From: Sulfurimonas sp.
GTDB taxonomy: Bacteria; Campylobacterota; Campylobacteria; Campylobacterales; Sulfurimonadaceae
NCBI GenBank assembly: GCA_030949945.1
Contig: JAUZRZ010000083.1
Span: 1 to 45,679 of the forward strand
Direction of reading: 5' to 3'
DNA: 45,679 nucleotides
The position numbers were made by a program, and so were the translations under genes. How positions within the stretch are numbered: the stretch's first letter is position 1; every line of letters starts with the position of its first letter. The notes beneath the pieces are model-generated. The model made no database searches. It was not told where the DNA came from and saw nothing but the letters and a program-made list of their open reading frames with translations. Below, piece after piece: positions 30,203 through 39,011 of the stretch.

Positions 30203-30427
30203 CTACTCTTCGTGACCAGCCATTTCCATCGTAATACAGTTACGATCAAGCATATCAGTACATACATACACACAAAGTGCACAACCTTTACATCTATCTT
30301 CATCTACCCAAGATGTATTTCCATCTTTATTGAACATTAGCGTATTTGCCTCTGGACAATATAAAGTACAAGTGTTACATTTATATTCAGCACACATGTC
30401 AGAATTAACTTTTGCTACATAATACAT
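30203..30427 (-). CDS. oxidoreductase delta (D) subunit, 2x[4Fe-4S] ferredoxin, operon 1
   Basis: A 74-residue ferredoxin-like subunit. Cys12, 17, 20 and 24 and Cys46, 49, 52 and 56 form two cluster sites (CxxxxCxxCxxxC and CxxCxxCxxxC), with an extra Cys64. It carries electrons between the beta-subunit cluster and ferredoxin. It is the first gene of operon 1. Its protein is identical over all 74 residues to the D subunit of operon 2 (40645-40869), although 20 codons differ silently. The shared subunit is the only identical piece between the two operons. Confidence 0.95.
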   Translation of the reverse strand: MYYVAKVNSDMCAEYKCNTCTLYCPEANTLMFNKDGNTSWVDEDRCKGCALCVYVCTDMLDRNCITMEMAGHEE

Positions 30428-30987
30428 TTATTTACTCCTTAATGATGACTTAAACATTGATATCAGCTCTTATATCAGTAAGACCTAAGATAAGAGCTAA
30501 CAATAGTATGAAATATTAAAAAACAATCAAATATCCAAAATTCAACAGATACCTCAAAGTATTCTTAATCTATTTTATCAACTATAGTTTATGTTTCTCG
30601 AATAGCACTTTACTTAAATAACCTTTTATTTCTCTTTAACTTAAGAGATTAAAATCTTATTTTATCTATTTAGTATCAATTTTTCCTAAATATATTCACT
30701 AGATTATAGGCTATTTAACAAAAAACAATATATTGTGTTTTTATCTTCAAGCTACTTGCGCTACAAAGTGTAACAAGTGATTAGATATTTATCTTTTCCT
30801 CCATAAAAAATGTTACTATTTACACCTTTAACAATAGTCTGTCATTATGTATTGCCACCACATAGTAAACTTACTGCTATACTTAAGTTTGCTATGCGAT
30901 GGCAATATTACATCTATATATTTAACTTAACTTAAAAGTATAAATGTTAAAAGTCTCATACAATTTCAATTAACATCAGGAGTTTTA
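30428..30987. promoter_or_regulatory. 560-bp divergent control region between oxidoreductase operon 1 and the DAB operon
   Basis: There is no gene here. It must contain promoters for both directions. A hairpin (agctcttat / ataagagct, 30465-30473 and 30490-30498) lies in the likely 5' leader of operon 1. A long imperfect dyad lies at 30851-30906. The rest is very AT-rich and I see no tRNA, riboswitch or repeat in it. No regulator gene is adjacent. Confidence 0.6.
30851..30906. promoter_or_regulatory. 23-bp imperfect inverted repeat, candidate operator upstream of dabB
   Basis: The left arm (30851-30873, starting attgccacc) pairs with the right arm (30884-30906, ending gatggcaat) at 20 of 23 positions, with a 10-base spacer. 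It ends 81 bases before the dabB start. There is no T tract after it, so it is not an ordinary terminator. It is either a large operator or a structured leader. Confidence 0.55.
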
Positions 30988-32599
30988 GTGGAAAAAATAA
31001 TATTACTCATTCCAGGTATACCAATCATAATAGCTTTCTTGTTGCTATTTATAGGAAAAAAAGAGTCCATACCTAAAATCAGTATTATGCTCTCAAGCAT
31101 GATTGCGCTACTTGCATTATATGGTACATATTATGTTATTAGTAACGATACACAAATAATTGGTTTTGATGGACTACTTGTCTATAATGAACTCTCAGCT
31201 ATTTTAGTCCCTTATGTGGCAATTTTAGGTCTTGTAATACGCAAATATGCAACCAAGTATATGTGGGATGAAGCAGGATATAGAAGATTTTTTATTCTTT
31301 TAAACTTTATCTTTGCTTCTATATATCTCTTTGTTATGAGTAACAACCTTATTGTTCTTGCACTTGCATGGCAACTTTTAAGTATCAGTCTATACCTTCT
31401 TGTATCATTTAATGTAGGCTCAAACACTGCTGTAAAAAATGCTAAATGGGTAATGATTATTCACAAAGCATGCTGACTTAGTTTTTATTATTGCAGTTAT
31501 CTTAACATATCAAACATTTGGAAGTTTAGACTTAACAACTTTAAGTGCAAAATGGCTAGCGATGTCACATACACCTGTAGATAACCCAATGATTTTTGTT
31601 ATTGGTCTACTCTTTTTAATAGCTGCCATGATGAAGTCAGCTATTATGCCTTTTCACATCTGGCTCCCATACACTTCAGAAGCACCAACACCAGTATCTG
31701 CTGTTATGCATGCAGGAGTTGTGAATGTAGGAGGAATTTTACTCAATAAACTTGCCTTTTTACTACTACTAACTCCAGCAGTACTTAACATTGCATTTGT
31801 AGTTGGTTTAGTTACAGCAATTTTTGCTTCATTAATTATGCTTGTTGTTTCTGACATTAAACGCTCTTTAGGTTACTCAACAGTTGGACAGATGGGATAT
31901 ATGATTATGGAGATAGGATTAGGTGCATTTTCTTTAGCGATTTATCATCTTATAGTTCATGGTATCTTTAAAGCTACACTCTTTTTAGAGTCAGGAGCAC
32001 TTATTAAACTTGCAAGACATGACTCAAACCTTCCTAAACGACTTACATACGAACTTTTTTGGGAAGAAAAAATCAAAGCAAACAGTAAAAAACTTTTCAA
32101 TTATTTAGCCTTTTTCACTATTTTACCTGTTGTAGTTTTTGTTGGAATTAAGATGCTATTAACTGATCATTTCTTTGATTTGAATGCTTCTATTATTATA
32201 TTAGCTTTTGCTTGGCTAACAGGTACACAACTATTTCTATCATTTTTTAAAGTTTCTAAAGATGAATCACTCAAAGTGATACTTGCTCTTGTTAGTTCAT
32301 TTGTAATTATTTTATTTACATATGAGTTTGTTGGTTTAGCACTTGAAGAGTTTATATATGGTGAGAATGCGGCTCTATTCTATAAAGCCGCTACATTTAA
32401 TGTTACGACTATCATGTTATTAGTAATGTTATCTGCTATTATGATTATTGGATGGTTATTTATGTACACACAACACTTTGCTAAAGTTCTTCGAACAAGT
32501 GACGGAAAAGATAATCTTAAATGGTCGTTTTATAAGTTTTTAGCCAAAGAGGGCTATTTCTTTAAAATGATAAAAATCCTAAAAAGGAGTCAAAAATGA
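30988..32599 (+). CDS. dabB: DabB, NuoL/MrpA-like proton-channel subunit of the DAB inorganic-carbon pump, one frameshift
   Basis: A membrane protein of about 537 residues in two frames, 30988-31476 and 31562-32599 plus the bases between. One extra A in the AAA at about 31464-31468 breaks it; removing it reads IIHKHADLVFIIAVILTYQ across the join. It belongs to the complex I antiporter-like family (Proton_antipo_M), with the conserved Lys/His-bearing helices (KSAIMPFHIWLPYTSEAPTP, then VSAVMHAGVVNVGG). In DAB complexes DabB pairs with DabA and lets cation flow drive bicarbonate/CO2 uptake. The start is GTG at 30988 with CAGGAG at 30977-30982. It overlaps the next gene by 4 bases (ATGA). Confidence 0.88.
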
Positions 32600-33327
32600 T
32601 ATACAACATTCTATTTTTGATATTAGCAGGAGGAGTACCCTATTATCTGATTTTTAGAAAAATTCCAGCTATAAAGAGTAAACATATATTTTTAATCGCT
32701 GCTTTTTTGCTACTTTCAACAATTATTCTTGCTACTTATGTACCCAATGAGCATAAAACATCATTAGTAATAATTTCACTCTTAGGTGCACTCTTTACAA
32801 TATATAGAGCAACAAAAACAACAAACTTTTATAAACTAGCATACTATTTTATATTCGTTAATGCACCATTTTTTGTTCTTTACGAAGGAGAGAGTGCATT
32901 ATATAGTCTATCACTTCTCTTAGCACTTTTTGGTTTATATCTTATTGGACGATTTTATGAAAAAAACTATGGAAGTGCAAATTATCAATATATAACTGGA
33001 ATAACATTGGTAAGACCCTATATTGGTACATATTTAACTCTGTATCTTATTGCTATAGCACTCTATCCACCTTTTCCAAACTCACTCTTTTTTCTCCAAT
33101 ATATATTAGGAAGCGAGTCTAATCCGCTCTGGTTTTCAGTTGTAATAATACTATTTTTTGGTAACTTTTTTCTTGCTATGAGTGTCATGAAAAAGACACT
33201 TTTTGGAAGACCAAATCCAAATATACATTATGTTCACATGAAAATCCAAGATAAAATACCACATATATTGATTATAAGTATATTACTACTTTTTAGTGCT
33301 TATGGAATAAAGGAGATACTACTATGA
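32596..33327 (+). CDS. multi-span membrane protein between dabB and dabA
   Basis: A 243-residue very hydrophobic protein with about seven to eight membrane helices, starting YNILFLILAGGVPYYLIFRK and ending ILLLFSAYGIKEILL. I do not recognise a named family. Its place, overlapping both dabB and dabA by 4 bases, says it is made in step with them and is probably a third subunit of the pump. It may supply helices missing from a DabB of about 537 residues compared with longer NuoL-type proteins; that is inference. No catalytic motif is seen. Confidence 0.8.
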   Translation: MIYNILFLILAGGVPYYLIFRKIPAIKSKHIFLIAAFLLLSTIILATYVPNEHKTSLVIISLLGALFTIYRATKTTNFYKLAYYFIFVNAPFFVLYEGESALYSLSLLLALFGLYLIGRFYEKNYGSANYQYITGITLVRPYIGTYLTLYLIAIALYPPFPNSLFFLQYILGSESNPLWFSVVIILFFGNFFLAMSVMKKTLFGRPNPNIHYVHMKIQDKIPHILIISILLLFSAYGIKEILL

Positions 33328-36191
33328 GTATTATAGAAAAACTCGATGCAGTCAAAAGTACAGTACCACATTATTGGCCTATTGGATCATTTATTCATCA
33401 TAATCCTTTAAAAGGATTTGAGGATATGCACTTTAAAGATGCTTTAGCTAAAGCACAAAGTATTTATGGTGGTAAGGTTTATATGGATTCATCATATTAT
33501 ATGAATTTATATAAAGAAGGAAAAATTAACGACACAATATTTGAAAAAAATATAAAAAAAGTACTTTCTGATAAAAGTTTTGATATTCCTTTAGAGTTTG
33601 CAAAAAAGTTTTTAATGGAAGTGAGTCCACAGTGGTCAAGTCTTAGGGTTGAGCTTATTTCCAAAAAAGAAAAAATTGATGATGAACTCTATTCATACCT
33701 ACAAAAAAAATCTTTATATAGTAATGAGCAAGCTTGGTTAGCAAAATTAACTACACACATGACTCTTTATGAAATAAATGATGCACTGTTTGGACTTGAT
33801 GATAAAGATGCAGTTGAAAAAAATATCATTGAATTTATCTCACGTTTTTTAGATGAAGATCAGACTACCATGCATATGCCAAACAGAGACTTAGGCATGT
33901 TTGAAGTATTTAAGCTATTTGAAAACCTTAACTATACAAAAAATGCAGAGAGTTATGTCGAAGATGCATTTAAAAAACTTCAAGTAGAAGATATTGAGTC
34001 CTATTTTTTAACCCATTTACTCAAACTTCATGGCTGGGCAGGATTTATAAAGTATCGTTCAGAAGATCCGGATAATGTTTCTCAACAAGAGTATCCATCA
34101 CAACTCATAGACTACATGGCTATTAGACTCTATTATGAACTTGAAGCTGTTAAAAACAATCAAATCAGCACTTTTAAAATTTTTGAAGCATATGCAGAAG
34201 CGAACTTAAGTAATGTAATCTTAAAACTACTCAAACACAAAAATATGCTTTTTGGAATAGCTTTAGATGAGTTAGAAGATAATGAGGAGACCAGCAGAGT
34301 CTTAGCAGACCATATAACAAATGAGTTACACCTAGATGCCTTACAAATTCAACACTCAAATGAAGTACTTCAGAGCAATCTTCCTTTAACAGAACTCTCA
34401 ATAATTTTAGATAAGTTAAGAGAAGAGGAAGGCTATATCTGGCTAAAATCCCTCGAAGATACCTATATACATGATTATGTTGAAGATATAGTCAATGTAG
34501 TTCCAGTCAAAGAGCAGGCTATAGCCTCTGCAACTTTTTGTTTAGATGTACGCTCAGAAGTAATGCGTAGATCTTTAGAGAGTCTTGGTGCATATGAAAC
34601 TTATGGTGCTGGTGGTTTTCTTGGCTTACCTATAGCTTTTGTAGAGTTTGATAAAGCACATGAAGTATTCTTAGCACCTGCGATTATCAAACCACAAAAT
34701 GTTGTGTTTGAGTTACCTGCTGAAGAACATAAAGAGTATAGTTCAAAAAAAGGAATGAATAAAACGACTAAAAAAGTTTTAAGTGATTTAAAAAACAATC
34801 CATATACACCATATATCATGGTAGAGGCTATTGGTTGGATCTTTGGAGTCACTCTTTTTGGTAAAACATTTTCTCCGATTAAGACTAACAAGTTTTTTTC
34901 AAGGCTTAAACCCAATAAACCAAAGACAAGCTATACTCTTGATAAACTCTCTTCAGATGAAATAGAGTTTTATGTAAAAAAACTACATACAAAAGTTATT
35001 CTTTCAGCCATTCATGAACATGATAAAAAGTCTTACAAGGAAGCTGATATAGAAAATATTAGAAGGCATCTTCTTTTTAACGATAAACTCAAAAATAGTG
35101 TACCAGATACTATTATTCATGAGCTTAAAGTATCATATCAAATAACTCCTCAAGATTATGAGTATCAAAAGAAAAAACTTGCTATGGTTGGTTTTACCTT
35201 AGAAGAAAAAGTCTCTTATCTTTATAAATACTTGTCAATGATTGGTCAAGTAGAGAATTTTCCAGAGTTTATTATTATAGTTGGGCATGGAAGTGTCTCT
35301 GATAATAATCCATTTGAGTCAGCACTTGATTGTGGAGCATGTGGTGGGAGTGTCAGCCTTCCAAACACTCGTGCTCTTTGTATGATAGCTAATACCCCAG
35401 CTGTGAGAGAAAAAATCAAAGAAAAAGGAATTCATTTTCCGCAAAACACGAAGTTTATACCAGGAATGCATACCACATCAACAGATGGAATCGAGTTTTT
35501 TGATACAGATATTTTAAATGATGAAGAGATGCAAAAATTTTCAAAAATCAAAGATGACTTTAATGCTGCCTCACAACTCTCAAGAGTAGAGCGTTCACAA
35601 ACACTTCCATTTACAAATACTAAAGAGGAGATGCTAATAAAATCTATGGACTGGTCTGAGACAAGACCAGAGTGGGGACTTGCAAAAAATATGGGAGTAT
35701 TCGCTGGTCCTAGGTCTTATACAAAACACCTAAAATTAAACAATAGATTTTTTATGCACTCATATGACTACAAAATTGATAATGAGAATGCCGACCTACT
35801 CAGAACAATCTTTGATGGTCCCTTGATTGTTGGTGAGTGGATTAATTTAGAACACTATTTTTCTACAGTTGACAACCATGTATATGGTGCAGGATCAAAA
35901 GTTTATCATAACATAGTCTCAAAAGTAGGTGTTTTTAGTGGTAACTATAGTGACTTAAAGATTGGACTACCAATTCAGTCTGTATTTTTAGAAGGTAAAG
36001 CTTACCATGAACCAGTGAGGCTAATAACGTTTATAGAAGCACCACTAGAAATAGTAGGTAAAGCTGTTGAAACTTCTATCGCAAAGGAGTTTATTTTAAA
36101 CGAGTGGATACGCCCCATTATCATAGATAGAGAGGCTAAAAAAGTCTATTCTTATGAAAATGGTGAGTTTATTATTATAAAAGAGATATAA
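33324..36191 (+). CDS. dabA: DabA (DUF2309), carbonic-anhydrase-like subunit of the DAB inorganic-carbon pump
   Basis: A 955-residue soluble, membrane-associated protein. The zinc-site residues expected from Halothiobacillus DabA are visible: Cys406 and Asp408 (FCLDVRSE, with Arg410), His655 (VGHGSVSDNNPF) and Cys670 (LDCGACGG). The Cys-Asp and His-Cys spacings (2 and 15) match those of the known protein, while the segment between the two pairs is longer. DabA hydrates CO2 to bicarbonate in one direction, powered through DabB, so that inorganic carbon accumulates in the cell. N-terminal YWPIGSFIHHNPLKGFED is also typical. It overlaps the preceding membrane gene by 4 bases. Confidence 0.93.
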   Translation: MSIIEKLDAVKSTVPHYWPIGSFIHHNPLKGFEDMHFKDALAKAQSIYGGKVYMDSSYYMNLYKEGKINDTIFEKNIKKVLSDKSFDIPLEFAKKFLMEVSPQWSSLRVELISKKEKIDDELYSYLQKKSLYSNEQAWLAKLTTHMTLYEINDALFGLDDKDAVEKNIIEFISRFLDEDQTTMHMPNRDLGMFEVFKLFENLNYTKNAESYVEDAFKKLQVEDIESYFLTHLLKLHGWAGFIKYRSEDPDNVSQQEYPSQLIDYMAIRLYYELEAVKNNQISTFKIFEAYAEANLSNVILKLLKHKNMLFGIALDELEDNEETSRVLADHITNELHLDALQIQHSNEVLQSNLPLTELSIILDKLREEEGYIWLKSLEDTYIHDYVEDIVNVVPVKEQAIASATFCLDVRSEVMRRSLESLGAYETYGAGGFLGLPIAFVEFDKAHEVFLAPAIIKPQNVVFELPAEEHKEYSSKKGMNKTTKKVLSDLKNNPYTPYIMVEAIGWIFGVTLFGKTFSPIKTNKFFSRLKPNKPKTSYTLDKLSSDEIEFYVKKLHTKVILSAIHEHDKKSYKEADIENIRRHLLFNDKLKNSVPDTIIHELKVSYQITPQDYEYQKKKLAMVGFTLEEKVSYLYKYLSMIGQVENFPEFIIIVGHGSVSDNNPFESALDCGACGGSVSLPNTRALCMIANTPAVREKIKEKGIHFPQNTKFIPGMHTTSTDGIEFFDTDILNDEEMQKFSKIKDDFNAASQLSRVERSQTLPFTNTKEEMLIKSMDWSETRPEWGLAKNMGVFAGPRSYTKHLKLNNRFFMHSYDYKIDNENADLLRTIFDGPLIVGEWINLEHYFSTVDNHVYGAGSKVYHNIVSKVGVFSGNYSDLKIGLPIQSVFLEGKAYHEPVRLITFIEAPLEIVGKAVETSIAKEFILNEWIRPIIIDREAKKVYSYENGEFIIIKEI

Positions 36192-36216
36192 TTCCAAAAA
36201 TATTAAAGGAGAATGA

Positions 36217-36540
36217 ATGTATACAATAGAAATTGAGAAAGAGTGTGCCTGTTTTAAAAAAAGTGGCTTTGAGAATAATATGACATTTGAATCAAGAGAG
36301 GATATGATTAATAAAGCACGTGTGATGGAGTGTTTGATGAATCAAGAGTTTTGCATGAAACATTTTTTTACAGCTGTAGATTACCCAGAGCAAGAGAAAA
36401 TAATTATTCATAGCAGAGTTAGACCTACAGATGACGATGATGATGATATTGAGTCATCAAGTACGCTTGTTAAAAAAAGTTCAGTTGTAATTGGATTTGA
36501 TGCCGGTGCTAAAACTCCACAAGAGAGTGGTGGAAACTAA
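36217..36540 (+). CDS. small Cys- and Asp-rich protein after dabA, function unknown
   Basis: A 107-residue soluble protein I do not recognise. It has Cys10 and Cys12 (ECACF), then Cys39, Cys46 and His49 (MECLMNQEFCMKHF), which could bind a metal, then an acidic run of six Asp at about 73-78 and a Gly/Ser-rich tail. Its start is 25 bases after dabA with AAAGGAGA before it, and a terminator follows, so it is the last gene of the DAB operon. It may be an accessory of the pump or a link to the oxidoreductases; nothing decides this. Confidence 0.75.
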   Translation: MYTIEIEKECACFKKSGFENNMTFESREDMINKARVMECLMNQEFCMKHFFTAVDYPEQEKIIIHSRVRPTDDDDDDIESSSTLVKKSSVVIGFDAGAKTPQESGGN

Positions 36541-36555
36541 CACTATCTTATTCAT

Positions 36556-36600
36556 GTAAGGATTGAGAACTATTCAATCCTTACAATAAACCTCTTTTAT
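36556..36600 (+). terminator. intrinsic terminator of the DAB operon
   Basis: A perfect 11-bp stem (gtaaggattga / tcaatccttac, 36556-36566 and 36574-36584) with loop gaactat, followed by a loosely T-rich stretch (cctcttttat). It lies 16 bases after the stop of the 107-residue gene. Confidence 0.7.
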
Positions 36601-37086
36601 CTATGTAACCAATCTACACATATAAATAAATACCTGCACTTTTGTCAAACTATAATGTAACTATTTTACACATATCATTTTTAAGACTAGATACAATTAT
36701 AACTCATTTTACGCTATTTAAATAAGTTAAACAGTAGGATTTTTCTCATAAGAAGATATCTATTGAAAACTGCATACAGAGGTCTCTAGTCACTATATCC
36801 AAGCATTATAATATAAACTTAAGATTATAAATTATAATTATGTATAGATAGACCATGTTTATGTATTAAGCATGAAATTTAGAGGATTATTTTAATATAC
36901 TTAAAGATTATTCCGATACAATAAGGCACAAATTCAAGTTTTTTAAAAAAGTAGCTGATGCTATACTATTTTAAAGAACTTTGTATCTAATTTTAATATT
37001 TATTATTAGGTACGGAATTTAAAATGTTTCATACACTTTAGGGTGTATTTTACAGAACTTTTTCATTAAAATATAAGGAGTTAAAT
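36601..37086 (+). promoter_or_regulatory. AT-rich control region upstream of oxidoreductase operon 2
   Basis: About 490 bases without a gene. It must contain the promoter of operon 2. A short palindrome-like tacactttagggtgta lies at about 37031-37046, and AAGGAG precedes the ATG at 37087. I see no tRNA, no sequence shared with the control region of operon 1, and no clear operator. Confidence 0.4.
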
Positions 37087-37800
37087 ATGTTGAAAAAAGT
37101 AACAGTAGGACCCGCAGGCTATATGCCACAGTCCGCACCATCCATGGGGGTTGAACTAGCACCAGAAGGTTCAGCACTACTCTATGGAAACACTGTAACA
37201 CCAGAAGAGGCTATGAGAGATGCAGCTATTGCATTACTTACAAATGATAATCCAACAATTTTCCCTGGCCCTCAAGTTCTTTGGGACTGGAAAGAAGATG
37301 TTGCAGAAAAATCTGCAGCTATTTTAGAGCTTGCTTCTGAAATTCCTAATTGTAAAATTATTCCAATGCCTGATTACAGACCTAAATATCCGAAAATTGA
37401 TGTTAAGGCTGAAATTAATCCAAATCACCCGAATTTAACGATCCTTGACAATAAAATCAAAGCTTGTGTATTTGTAGGTGTGCATTGTCACTATGCAAAC
37501 CTTTCACTTAGAATGATTCGTGCTGGTACTAGTTGTTACACAATTGCTCTATGTGCTTATATGGGACATGAAGAAGCTATGGCATCAATTAGAGATTTAC
37601 ATGCTTCAGATATAACAAAATTCAAAGAAATTATAATTGAAGAGAGAAACAAACTAGGCATTAAGTGGGAAGCTACTTTACCACCTGAAAATCCATCTTT
37701 AGAAAAAGAGGACAACAGTACATTGTCACCAGCTGATTATGGCGAGTATAGAAGTCTCATCATGACCAAAAAAGGTGAACACATTACTGATGTTGAATAA
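37087..37800 (+). CDS. oxidoreductase E subunit (CO dehydrogenase beta-like), operon 2
   Basis: A 237-residue paralogue of the E subunit at 29492-30061. It shares TIFPGPQVL, DYRPKYPKID, INPNHPNLTI and GVHCHYAN, but has an extra C-terminal tail of about 45 residues from KWEATLPPENP onwards that the operon 1 copy lacks. It is the first gene of operon 2, with AAGGAG 8 bases before the ATG. As for its paralogue, no CO dehydrogenase chemistry is implied. The tail may mark which enzyme this is, or bind a partner. Confidence 0.85.
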   Translation: MLKKVTVGPAGYMPQSAPSMGVELAPEGSALLYGNTVTPEEAMRDAAIALLTNDNPTIFPGPQVLWDWKEDVAEKSAAILELASEIPNCKIIPMPDYRPKYPKIDVKAEINPNHPNLTILDNKIKACVFVGVHCHYANLSLRMIRAGTSCYTIALCAYMGHEEAMASIRDLHASDITKFKEIIIEERNKLGIKWEATLPPENPSLEKEDNSTLSPADYGEYRSLIMTKKGEHITDVE

Positions 37801-37812
37801 AGGAGAAATTAA

Positions 37813-38997
37813 ATGAGCGCAATCACAAGACCAGTATTAAATAAAAAACAAGTAAGTATGAATCATCTACTTAATGAGGCTCCAAGAGAGAAACACTTTA
37901 TCACAGGTGCTCAAGCAATGGCAGAAGCTGTTAAAAGAGCAAGTGTTGATATGGCTATTGCATACCCTATTACACCGCAATCAGAAGTAATGCACCTAGT
38001 AGGTGATGTTTTTGCTCAAGGTCACATTAAAGAGTATTATAGAGCGGAAGAAGAGCTTGGTACAATGTCAGCAATCGCTGGTGCATCAAGAGCTGGTGTT
38101 CGTCTATTTACAGCAACTTCAGGACCAGGACTACTTCGTGGTTTAGAAGCTATTGTTTCTTGGCCAGGGCATAGAGTTCCAGCAGTACTTGGAATTCTAA
38201 CTCGTGTTGTTAATGCTCCACTATCAATTCAGCCTGATAATATTGAAATGGCTTATATGATGCATTGTGGTGCTATTATGTTACATGCTGAAAATCAGCA
38301 AGATACATTTGACTTCACACTTGCAGCATTTGCTATTGCAGAAAAAGTTGATGTTTATATTCCAGTAGCAGTTGCAACAGAAGGTTTCTTTGTTACACAT
38401 GCTAAGGGTTATGTTGAGATGATGTCTGAAGACTTAACATTTACAGAGTTTGATCCAGTTGCTGCACCAGTTCCAGCAATGGATAATGAAACTCCACCAG
38501 CTAGAATCCAAAGAGATGCTCCTGTTCAAAAGTCAAACTTTATGAGTTATTTAATTCACTCAGTATGGCAGCAAGAGATTTGGGATTCAAATCGTCGTGC
38601 AATGAAATACATCTATGAGTACCTTGGTGGACCAATTGAAGTTCAAGATGCTGGTTCAGATGTTATGATTATCGCTTCTGGTTGTGCAGCTGCACAAGCA
38701 AGAGAAGCACATAGATATGCACAAGAAGATGGACTTAGTGTTGGTTTTGTAAAAGTAAGATCAATCAGACCATTCCCAAGAGATGAAATTCGTGAGGCAC
38801 TAAAAACTGCTAAAACAGTTATTGTTCCAGAGCACAACATCATCGGTTGGTTATCAAAAGAAGTTCAAGCGGCAATCCCAAATGGTGGTATTGTTCATGA
38901 AGGCCCTAGAGTTTTCGGTGGTATGACACTTCCAGTTGAACTTATTATGTTTGAAATCTATGAAGCTCTAGGTATTGAGCACAAAATGAAATTATAA
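37813..38997 (+). CDS. 2-oxoacid:ferredoxin oxidoreductase alpha (A) subunit, operon 2
   Basis: A 394-residue alpha subunit with AYPITPQSE (YPITP 51-55), TATSGPGLLRGLEA, ILTRVVNAPLSIQPDN and FVKVRSIRPFPRDEI. By eye about half its residues match the operon 1 alpha subunit, so the duplication is old and the two enzymes probably have different substrates (one acetyl-CoA/pyruvate, one succinyl-CoA/2-oxoglutarate). It follows E by 12 bases, the same spacing as between E and A in operon 1, so the E-A-B-G block is an inherited unit. Confidence 0.92.
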   Translation: MSAITRPVLNKKQVSMNHLLNEAPREKHFITGAQAMAEAVKRASVDMAIAYPITPQSEVMHLVGDVFAQGHIKEYYRAEEELGTMSAIAGASRAGVRLFTATSGPGLLRGLEAIVSWPGHRVPAVLGILTRVVNAPLSIQPDNIEMAYMMHCGAIMLHAENQQDTFDFTLAAFAIAEKVDVYIPVAVATEGFFVTHAKGYVEMMSEDLTFTEFDPVAAPVPAMDNETPPARIQRDAPVQKSNFMSYLIHSVWQQEIWDSNRRAMKYIYEYLGGPIEVQDAGSDVMIIASGCAAAQAREAHRYAQEDGLSVGFVKVRSIRPFPRDEIREALKTAKTVIVPEHNIIGWLSKEVQAAIPNGGIVHEGPRVFGGMTLPVELIMFEIYEALGIEHKMKL

Positions 38998-39011
38998 AAG
39001 AAGGATAAATT

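Noticed and set aside
31450..31570. Programmed frameshift or split gene in dabB
   Set aside because: One extra A in a short A run explains it, and the bases between the two frames translate to continuous family sequence.
30988..33327. Complex I (nuo) operon fragment
   Set aside because: The NuoL-like gene is followed by dabA with the DUF2309 metal-site residues and by no other nuo gene.
29492..37800. CO dehydrogenase activity from the 'CO dehydrogenase beta-like' proteins
   Set aside because: They sit inside oxoacid oxidoreductase operons and lack the metal ligands of CO dehydrogenase catalytic subunits; they are E subunits.
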